Below the pieces are notes generated by a model. That model ran no database searches and had not been told where the DNA came from. It worked only from the letters and a program-made list of their open reading frames with translations. Shown here one piece after another: positions 1-4,211 of a stretch of 7,660 bases of DNA. The DNA lies in the NCBI GenBank assembly GCA_913009865.1, contig CAJVYK010000095.1, forward strand, positions 1 to 7,660, given 5' to 3'. The position numbers were made by a program, and so were the translations under genes. Position 1 is the first letter of the stretch; each line of letters opens with the position of its first letter. Source of the DNA: an uncultured bacterium (lineage in GTDB: Bacteria > Planctomycetota > Phycisphaerae > Sedimentisphaerales > Anaerobacaceae).

Positions 1-267
1 AACGGCGTTACAAGTCATCTGGCCATTTCACAACTTATAAGACTAATCTTTGATGACGGCCATAAAGGCAAAGAGTATCTGCACTACAACAGTCAGGACG
101 CAAAAATGTTTACAGCTGCGGTAGCTCAAAATGACGCCTGTCCTGTATGCGGCATACAGGGCTATCTTGGTGCCGGTGATGAAGATGCACAAAGTATGCT
201 CGAAAGTCTCGATGATTTACAGGACAGCGAAGTTTTCAAAGGGATTTCTAAACATCAATCAAAATAA
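1..267 (+). CDS. E1/ThiF-like adenylyltransferase, C-terminal fragment
   Basis: An open frame enters from the left edge and stops at TAA 265-267, giving the last 88 residues of a longer protein. The part seen has a helix (SQLIRLIFDDG, fragment residues 9-20), then a GKEYLHYN stretch, then CPVC at residues 47-50 followed by an acidic tail. In the E1-like family (ThiF, MoeB, HesA, UBA enzymes), which adenylates the C-terminus of a ubiquitin-like protein, the domain commonly ends with a 'YD/YN ... F ... CPVCG' segment whose cysteines form half of a zinc site. The nucleotide-binding glycine loop and the other CxxC would lie upstream, outside the window. The assignment therefore rests on the C-terminal pattern only; another zinc-binding protein is possible. 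The stop codon overlaps the Shine-Dalgarno sequence of the next gene, so the two are probably co-transcribed. Confidence 0.5.
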   Translation, partial: NGVTSHLAISQLIRLIFDDGHKGKEYLHYNSQDAKMFTAAVAQNDACPVCGIQGYLGAGDEDAQSMLESLDDLQDSEVFKGISKHQSK

Positions 268-279
268 AGGAGCTTAACG

Positions 280-564
280 ATGGGTTTAATTTACAACGTT
301 TTAGTTAGTCTTATCCATTTACTGTTTGTATGCATGGATATTCTGATGACGATGATAGTGATTAAAGTCATTTATAATCGATGGCGGCCTAAATGGTTAA
401 AGCAGATTAACGACACAGTCGAGCCGCTGATAGTACCTGTTATGGCTTTTGTTTATAGAACAGTGAAGCGGATAACGGGAAAGTCTTTATCTGAGAAATA
501 TCTAATCTTAGTGATAATTGCCAGCTTGTGTGTAACACGATTTGTGATTGATGGCCTTCTGTAA
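280..564 (+). CDS. Small membrane protein, YggT-like
   Basis: A 94-residue protein with two hydrophobic helices, about residues 4-32 and 74-92. A basic, amphipathic middle contains WRPKWL (35-40) and VEPLIVP (47-53). Helix, 'EPLxxP', G-rich link and second helix is the order seen in YggT-family (PF02325) inner-membrane proteins, although those are often longer with two such units; only one unit is present here. The role of YggT proteins is poorly defined (osmotic tolerance and division-site links have been reported), so no function is claimed. ATG 280 is well supported: AAAGGAG at 266-272 lies 7 nt upstream and overlaps the stop codon of the preceding E1-like gene. The gene probably belongs to the same transcript and may be a membrane partner of that system. 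It could equally be an unrelated small membrane protein. Confidence 0.6.
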   Translation: MGLIYNVLVSLIHLLFVCMDILMTMIVIKVIYNRWRPKWLKQINDTVEPLIVPVMAFVYRTVKRITGKSLSEKYLILVIIASLCVTRFVIDGLL

Positions 565-583
565 CAGGCAGTTGAAGCTAATA

Positions 584-607
584 ATGAAAACAAGGAAAAA
601 TCCTTAA
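584..607 (+). promoter_or_regulatory. Possible seven-codon leader frame overlapping the next start (TAATG)
   Basis: ATG 584-586 opens a frame encoding MKTRKNP. Its TAA (605-607) shares a base with ATG 607 of the HTH gene. Within it, AAGGA (592-596) and TCCTT (601-605) can form a 5-bp hairpin with an AAAA loop, which would hide the only Shine-Dalgarno-like sequence of the HTH gene. Ribosomes translating the short frame would open the hairpin, a plausible coupling device. The short frame itself has no clear ribosome binding site, and a 5-bp stem is weak, so this may be chance. Confidence 0.25.
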
Positions 608-888
608 TGCCCCCTGAAGATACAAAAAAGAGTTGTACGTTCATATTACCGGCTATCTTGCCAGATGGCAATGGTGGGTTTACACCTTGTCCCGAACTAC
701 TAACAGAAAATGAAGCGATCAGGTTCCTTAGGCTCGATAATATAAACACAGAAGATTCTTCCAGCACTTTGAGGTATTACAGGAAGAAAGGGCTTCTTAG
801 AGCAACACAGGTCGGTAAGTGTATTCGATATCGTCACATCGAACTTGAAAAGTTATTAGAAAGGCTGACAGAAGTTAATCCTCGATAG
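607..888 (+). CDS. Helix-turn-helix / excisionase-like protein
   Basis: A 93-residue protein. Residues 1-30 are a poorly conserved lead-in. Residues 31-88 look like a winged HTH of the MerR/excisionase type (HTH_17 style): LLTENEAIRFLRL gives the first helix and turn, STLRYYRKKGLL the recognition helix, and VGKCIRYRHIELEKLLER the wing and closing helix. Such proteins bind DNA; next to an integrase they usually act as recombination directionality factor (Xis) or as regulator of int. The family is common in planctomycete mobile elements as far as I recall. Start ATG 607 has AAGGA (592-596) about 10 nt upstream. The gene lies 42 nt after the YggT-like gene and 138 bp before the integrase. A plain transcriptional regulator is the main alternative. 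Confidence 0.7.
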   Translation: MPPEDTKKSCTFILPAILPDGNGGFTPCPELLTENEAIRFLRLDNINTEDSSSTLRYYRKKGLLRATQVGKCIRYRHIELEKLLERLTEVNPR

Positions 889-917
889 ATGTTTTTTAGA
901 AGAATTTACAGCAATAA

Positions 918-964
918 CTTTTTTAAAAAAAGCACTTGCGCTCAACTGCCAAATGCGCTTTAAT
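918..964 (+). promoter_or_regulatory. Candidate promoter of the integrase gene
   Basis: In the 138-bp gap before the integrase, TTGCGC (936-941) and TTTAAT (959-964) are separated by 17 nt and resemble -35 and -10 boxes (3/6 and 5/6 matches to the sigma-70 consensus). Directly upstream, 918-932 is a run of six T then seven A flanked by C and G, which could act as an UP element or intrinsically bent DNA. The rest of the gap is AT-rich without a clear terminator. The boxes are read by eye only. Confidence 0.3.
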
Positions 965-1026
965 TAAAATAGAATTATCGATGAATGTAATTTATAAACA
1001 AATATTTATGTGGAGGGAGTGAAAAA

Positions 1027-2133
1027 GTGGCAACTAAAAGCGCCGTTATTTTGAGCAGTAATGGCAAATATTGGCAGGCTTTCTATTATGATACTTTGGG
1101 AAGGCGGAGGGCTAAAGGCCTTGGACCAAAAAAGAAGCTTTCAAAGCGTCAGGCAAAAGTCAAGCGTGACCGTTTTGCGGCTCAATTGATTCTTAGCCCA
1201 GGCATTGCTGATACTGCTCGTCCCCTTAAACTAAGTGACTTACTCGAACGATATTTGAACAGTCGAACAGATCTTCACAAGTCGACGTTAGATTCGCATC
1301 GGTTAACAGGTGACTATTTAAAGGAATTCTTTGGGGAAGAAATCTATATCAACCGTATTAATCGGGCTATAGCGTCCGACTGGCGAGCCGCCATGGCCAA
1401 TGGTGAGTTAAGTTTCCATACAAAAGGAAAGTCAATGGCTGAGGCGTCGGTATGCATACACGCTCGCAATGCTAAAACTATCTTCAATCATGCTGTAAGG
1501 GATGACCTGATTCTGTTTAATCCTTTTGATCGCCTTAAAGGCAATGCTACTGAGCCAGATAAAGATTGGAAGTATGTCAGTTTAGAGGAACTTGACAAAC
1601 TACTTGATGCCTGTCCGAACATAGGCTGGAAGGCGTTGATTGCTTTGTGTCGGCTTGCTGGTTTACGTCGAGGTGAAGCATTGGAGTTGAATTGGTCAGC
1701 TATTAATTGGCAAGAACACCATTTTTCGGTGATTGCAGAAAAAACAGGTCGACGCAGAGTCGTGCCAATCGTTCCTAAATTGTATCAACTGCTTCTTGAA
1801 GCATTCGACCAGGCAGGGGAAGGCCAAAAACAAGTTTGTTCTATCTCTCAACATGGATTGTGGCGGAACTTCCAGGTGTATCGTAAGAGAGCCGGACTGA
1901 AAAAGTGGAAAGATGCTTTTAAGGTTTTGCGAAGGAACTGCGAAACTGACTGGGCACAAAAATATCCACAGTATGCAGTTTCAAACTGGATTGGCCATAA
2001 CATTCAGGTCTCCGCCCGTCATTATCTCCAGGTTCCAGCAGAGCTATACAGTAAGGTTGCTGCCACAAACAAAGCTCAAACTGCCACAAAAACTGCCACA
2101 AAACAGAAATCTGAAGAATGTACTAAAAATTAA
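1027..2133 (+). CDS. int: Tyrosine recombinase / integrase
   Basis: A 368-residue site-specific recombinase that would cut and rejoin DNA between attP and attB. Residues 1-50 are very basic and fit an arm-site-binding region. Residues 66-170 fit the SAM-like core-binding domain. Residues 185-340 are the catalytic domain. Visible catalytic residues are R214 in AGLRRGE, K239 in AEKTGRR, R302 in KVLRRN, H324 in IGHN and Y333 in RHYLQV. The His that usually opens the H-x-x-R box is Lys (K299). The nine-residue H324-Y333 spacing is normal, so the enzyme looks intact. The start is GTG 1027, chosen because GGAGGGAG (1012-1019) precedes it; another GTG at 1019 is out of frame. The tail after Y333 is long, Thr/Lys-rich and encoded by repeated DNA. 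The gene converges on a tRNA-Val gene, its probable target. Confidence 0.93.
   Translation: MATKSAVILSSNGKYWQAFYYDTLGRRRAKGLGPKKKLSKRQAKVKRDRFAAQLILSPGIADTARPLKLSDLLERYLNSRTDLHKSTLDSHRLTGDYLKEFFGEEIYINRINRAIASDWRAAMANGELSFHTKGKSMAEASVCIHARNAKTIFNHAVRDDLILFNPFDRLKGNATEPDKDWKYVSLEELDKLLDACPNIGWKALIALCRLAGLRRGEALELNWSAINWQEHHFSVIAEKTGRRRVVPIVPKLYQLLLEAFDQAGEGQKQVCSISQHGLWRNFQVYRKRAGLKKWKDAFKVLRRNCETDWAQKYPQYAVSNWIGHNIQVSARHYLQVPAELYSKVAATNKAQTATKTATKQKSEECTKN
2060..2102 (+). repeat. Three direct copies of CTGCCACAAA in the 3' end of int
   Basis: CTGCCACAAA occurs at 2060-2069, 2081-2090 and 2093-2102, so the copies start 21 and 12 bp apart. They encode an ATN/ATK-rich tail outside the catalytic core. 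Lying between int and the tRNA attachment region, they sit where arm-type integrase binding sites are expected. Simple expansion of a low-complexity tail is the alternative. Confidence 0.6.
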
Positions 2134-2165
2134 AGCCTTTGCAAGTTATTGTTTTGCAAAGGCTT
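2133..2165 (-). terminator. Perfect 12-bp stem-loop, probable tRNA terminator
   Basis: Arms 2133-2144 and 2154-2165 (AAGCCTTTGCAA and its exact complement) enclose a 9-nt loop. Read on the - strand, the hairpin begins 8 nt after the tRNA 3' end and is followed by TTAATTTTTAG, a normal U-rich terminator tail. Read on the + strand it overlaps the last base of the integrase stop and lacks a T-run, so it would end int transcripts less well. Confidence 0.7.
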
Positions 2166-2172
2166 ATGTCAA

Positions 2173-2214
2173 TGGGCGGTATAGGACTTGAACCTACGAC
2201 CTCCTGCGTGTCGA
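2173..2214. other. Predicted attachment site region (tRNA 3' half)
   Basis: Tyrosine integrases of temperate phages and islands often use the anticodon loop or T loop of a tRNA gene as the crossover, with the element supplying the restored 3' part. The integrase ends 40 bp from this tRNA 3' end, so 2173-2214 is the likely place of attL or attR. No second copy of the tRNA 3' sequence is visible in this window, so the core and the far end of the element cannot be fixed. Confidence 0.4.
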
Positions 2215-2246
2215 GCAGGCGCTCTAGCCAGCTGAGCTAACCGCCC
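2173..2246 (-). tRNA. tRNA-Val (anticodon GAC)
   Basis: A full 74-nt cloverleaf reads on the - strand. The acceptor stem is 7 bp (GGGCGGT with ACCGCCC), the D stem GCTC/GAGC has a GG-containing loop, the anticodon stem is CCTGC/GCAGG, the T stem GTAGG/CCTAT has one G-U pair with loop TTCAAGT, and the discriminator is A. CCA is not encoded. The 7-base anticodon loop is TCGACAC; with the standard register the anticodon is GAC (2210-2212), decoding GTC/GTT valine codons. Position 33, almost always U in elongator tRNAs, is C here. The variable region is short, which argues against serine or leucine. The 3' end faces the integrase gene, as expected for an integration target. Confidence 0.9.
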
Positions 2247-2259
2247 AAATAATAACCAA

Positions 2260-2290
2260 ACTATAGTATGATTAAAAAAACAAAAATCAA
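2260..2290 (-). promoter_or_regulatory. Candidate tRNA promoter
   Basis: On the - strand, TTGATT (2290-2285) could be a -35 box. TACTAT (2268-2263, 16-nt spacer) or TATAGT (2265-2260, 19-nt spacer) could be the -10 box. Either would place transcription start a few bases before the tRNA 5' end at 2246. The spacer is T-rich. Confidence 0.4.
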
Positions 2291-2348
2291 GAACTTTTAT
2301 GCGAAACTACTGTAAACCATCACTATAAATGGCAGAAAGCGGACATCG

Positions 2349-2375
2349 GCGGGAAATAGCGGGAACGGGCGGGAA
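2349..2375 (+). repeat. Three GCGGGAA motifs with 10-bp period
   Basis: GCGGGAA occurs at 2349-2355, 2359-2365 and 2369-2375, each starting exactly 10 bp after the last. Three copies on the same face of the helix look like an iteron or operator array for a DNA-binding protein. With only three short copies, chance or low-complexity origin is not excluded. Confidence 0.6.
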
Positions 2376-2583
2376 AGCGTGGTTATTGAGGGCAAAAAGG
2401 GGGATTACGAAAGAACAAATCGGCCGGCTGTTGGCGATCTCTAAATGGCAGAGACGGCCCTCCAGGGCATCTGATTATACGAAGATGGCAGGAAGTACGC
2501 TCTATATGGCAGGCGTTTAAGAAGCGTTTACATGGGCTTCTAATAGGCATTAGGTGGAAATCAGGACCTCCCGAATATTCATC

Positions 2584-2634
2584 CCAAACGGACATTCCAA
2601 ACGGACTAACGGACATCCAAACGGACTTTTTTTT
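2584..2634 (+). repeat. CCAAACGGAC direct repeats ending in T8
   Basis: CCAAACGGAC occurs at 2584-2593, 2597-2606 and 2617-2626, with a shortened AACGGAC at 2608-2614. The last copy is followed by eight T (2627-2634). Starts are 13 and 20 bp apart for the full copies. No stem is visible before the T-run, so it is not an intrinsic terminator on the + strand. Confidence 0.65.
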
Positions 2635-2663
2635 GAGGTCTTTTCAGGTCAAGAAATTTAGGC

Positions 2664-2687
2664 AAAAAAAATCCCCGCCCGATTTTT
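2664..2687 (-). terminator. AT-stem hairpin, possible terminator of the tail/methylase operon
   Basis: Arms 2667-2673 and 2681-2687 form a 7-bp AAAAATC/GATTTTT stem around a GC-only 7-nt loop. On the - strand three further T follow the stem. It lies about 105 bp after the methylase stop codon. The AT-rich stem makes it a weak terminator, so it may only mark transcript decay or be chance. Confidence 0.35.
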
Positions 2688-2793
2688 GATACTTTTCAAA
2701 GAACCGGTTAAACGTTACCTTAATCAGTTTTCCCTTTTTTGCTGGTTGGCACAGCAATTGCCGTAAGCAATGCTATAGTCAGTCCAGTGAATT

Positions 2794-3573
2794 TTACCAC
2801 CGTTTAGGCAGTGGATAGTTTGCTATTACAAGTTCTGTTCGGTCGCGAGCCTTTGGGCTTTTGTCCCGAGATACAGAATATTTTACTTTTACTTTTATCC
2901 TGGGTAATCCCTGGTATAACGCCCGTATTTTAGGGTGATTGTTAATACTGAGCATAAACTTACCCTTGATAGACTTAAGAGAAACCGACAGACGCCGGTG
3001 ATCGTCCAAACTAAACGAGGCCCTATAGCCGCTTGTCTCCAAATAAGGTGGGTCACAGTAAAACACAGTGTGCGGACGATCGTAACGGCGAAGGCAATCC
3101 TCGAAATCGAGGTTTTCAACATAGACACCATCAAGTCTTTTATGACATCTACGAACAGCGGCAAAAGCTGCTCTGCGAAAACGGGCTTTGCCTGTAGTGC
3201 CATAACCAAATGCACTGTGAGAAGTACCACCTAACCCACCGAAAGCAGCTTTCATAATGAACCAGGAACGGGCAGCTTTTTGAATATCAGTAAGCCCCTG
3301 CTGGGCCTTATAATCTTCAAAATCAATTCGGCTTTGAGTGAAAAAAGCTAATTCACGAATAAACTCTCGCGGATGCCAGCGGACTACCCGAAATAGATTA
3401 ACAAGTTCAGAGTTAATATCGTTAAGCACTTCGGTTTTGGATTTTTCCTTTGCAAAAAGCAAATTAGCAGCACCTGCAAAAACCTCGACATAACACTTGT
3501 GTTCGGGCAATAATTGATACAGGCGTTTGGCTATTTTTGATTTTCCGCCCATCCATGGGAAGAAACTACTCAT
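2794..3573 (-). CDS. dam: DNA adenine methylase, D12 class
   Basis: A 259-residue S-adenosylmethionine-dependent N6-adenine methyltransferase, of near-standard length for Dam/D12 enzymes. Motifs are in the class-alpha order: FPWMGGKSK (5-13, motif X), YVEVFAGAANLLFAK (28-42, motif I), EVLNDINSELVNLFR (48-62, motif II), a target-recognition stretch rich in Gly and Arg (about 100-165), and YCDPPY (172-177, catalytic motif IV). The C-terminal RTELVIANYP fits the closing strand. ATG 3573 is preceded by an in-frame TGA 12 nt upstream, so the start cannot lie further out; the GGAG before it is about 15 nt away, a weak site. No restriction gene is adjacent, so this is an orphan, as in many phages, where it may shield phage DNA from host restriction or alter gene control. 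It follows the tail genes on the same strand. Confidence 0.9.
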   Translation of the reverse strand: MSSFFPWMGGKSKIAKRLYQLLPEHKCYVEVFAGAANLLFAKEKSKTEVLNDINSELVNLFRVVRWHPREFIRELAFFTQSRIDFEDYKAQQGLTDIQKAARSWFIMKAAFGGLGGTSHSAFGYGTTGKARFRRAAFAAVRRCHKRLDGVYVENLDFEDCLRRYDRPHTVFYCDPPYLETSGYRASFSLDDHRRLSVSLKSIKGKFMLSINNHPKIRALYQGLPRIKVKVKYSVSRDKSPKARDRTELVIANYPLPKRW

Positions 3574-3574
3574 A

Positions 3575-3718
3575 TCACATACTCATTTCTCCGATGATTT
3601 TGTTGTTCTCAATATTCCGACGCGAAAAAATGTCTTGGCAGTTGCGGCTGTCAGGGCAGGCGGTTAATTCGATGGTCCGCCCGCGTCGGGTTTTTTATTC
3701 CAGGATAAAAGTATTCAC
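3575..3718 (-). pseudogene. Small frame broken by an in-frame TAA, between tail gene and methylase
   Basis: On the - strand, GTG 3718 begins a 47-codon frame ending at TGA 3577-3575, one base before the methylase ATG. Codon 8 (3697-3695) is TAA. The two sides read MNTFILE, then KTRRGRTIELTACPDSRNCQ and a polar tail. With a sense codon at position 8 it would give strand-turn-strand (FILE-x-KTRRGRTIELTA) plus two Cys (C21, C27). The frame fits tightly between the 157-aa gene (stop at 3738) and the methylase, as expected of a real small phage gene. The TAA abuts a run of six A, so an assembly error is possible. No ribosome binding site is seen before GTG 3718. I do not recognise the product. Confidence 0.35.
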
Positions 3719-3737
3719 TTTTTAAAGAGCAACTATA

Positions 3738-4211
3738 TCAAGCAGCATCCAAAAGCAAGATATCAGTTCCTTTGTCGTAAGTATTTTTCTTCAGACCGCT
3801 GGGGGCCGGCGGCGCAATGTGCACATTGACGGTTACCTCTTCCGGCGTGCCGGTATGCAGGTTGCCCAATTTGTCGTAGCAGGCAAGGCCGAACTTATAA
3901 GCACCGCAGCTGCTGACCTGGTGTTTGACTGTAATTATTGCGGTACCGTGGCCCCAGGGGAATCGTCCCCAGGGAAGATGGCCCCAGCCGGGAGTACGCT
4001 GGCTGTGGGCGTGGCCCCAGCGGAAATGACCCCAGGGTGCGTGGCCCCAACCAAAAATACCCGCTCCATTCGGAAAAAGCGCAAAGACTTCGTTGGATAA
4101 TGGCGTATTCCAGTCGATGTCACCCTGGCCACCGTTGCCGTAAAGCTTGGCATAATCGCCCTCGAGGTAGCCAACTGGCACTATAAACTCAATAGTGACC
4201 TGTACGCTCAC
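3738..4211 (-). CDS. Tail-associated protein with WGH pentapeptide repeats and FnIII-like end
   Basis: A 157-residue protein beginning at GTG 4211, which overlaps the stop of the hub-like gene by four bases (GTGA), so translation is probably coupled. Residues 1-50 contain beta-type strands. Residues 52-88 carry six WG(H/R) units, with Trp at 55, 60, 65, 76, 81 and 86: two sets of three at a five-residue period, separated by a short polar spacer. Residues 90-142 (TAIITVKHQVSSCGAYKFG ... EEVTVNVHIAPPAPSGLK) have the pattern of a fibronectin-III/Ig-like strand pair with the usual 'YDKLGN' turn and closing Pro-rich strand. Position after the hub gene suggests a tip or fibre-connecting structural protein. 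Aromatic/His repeats could bind metal or ligand, but that is conjecture. Confidence 0.65.
   Translation of the reverse strand: MSVQVTIEFIVPVGYLEGDYAKLYGNGGQGDIDWNTPLSNEVFALFPNGAGIFGWGHAPWGHFRWGHAHSQRTPGWGHLPWGRFPWGHGTAIITVKHQVSSCGAYKFGLACYDKLGNLHTGTPEEVTVNVHIAPPAPSGLKKNTYDKGTDILLLDAA
3948..4049 (-). repeat. Coding repeat of 15-bp WGH units
   Basis: This part of the 157-aa gene encodes six x-x-W-G-H/R pentads, seen on the + strand as recurrent GGCCCCA/GTCCCCA/GACCCCA words. Two runs of three units are separated by a 6-codon insert. The bases of the units have diverged while the Trp-Gly pairs are kept in all six, which suggests selection on the protein. Confidence 0.8.

Larger units (their letters stand above)
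2247..2793. other. 547-bp region without a convincing gene
   Basis: This stretch lies between the tRNA and the adenine methylase gene. Short open frames exist on both strands but none has a recognisable domain, a good ribosome binding site and a plausible composition together. It contains several short repeat families (listed separately), a six-base inverted pair AGAAGC/GCTTCT at about 2519-2540, and a bulged inverted repeat at about 2752-2773. CGGGCGGG (2366-2373) recurs inverted at 2674-2681. It may hold regulatory or replication sites, or the decayed edge of an element. Confidence 0.5.

Noticed and set aside
2329..2520. 63-codon + strand frame after the tRNA
   Set aside because: No Shine-Dalgarno before the ATG, composition driven by G-rich repeats (GCGGGAA, ATGGCAG), and no domain recognised.
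2383..2616. 77-codon - strand frame in the same region
   Set aside because: It overlaps the ACGGAC repeats, its N-terminus is a translation of the repeats, and no ribosome binding site or domain is seen.
2060..2626. Short repeats as a CRISPR array
   Set aside because: Repeat units are about 7-10 bp with irregular or no spacers, and no cas gene is present.
3684..3696. Rho-independent terminator on the + strand (CCCG-CGT-CGGG then T6)
   Set aside because: The stem is only 4 bp and no + strand gene lies upstream of it.
3690..3697. Programmed -1 frameshift at the A6C run
   Set aside because: A -1 slip in the available frames leads to another early stop and not to the open downstream frame.
3819..4186. 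Open frames on both strands across the WGH repeat region
   Set aside because: They are by-products of the GC-rich repeat in other frames; the 157-aa frame has coupled start, FnIII-like pattern and operon position.
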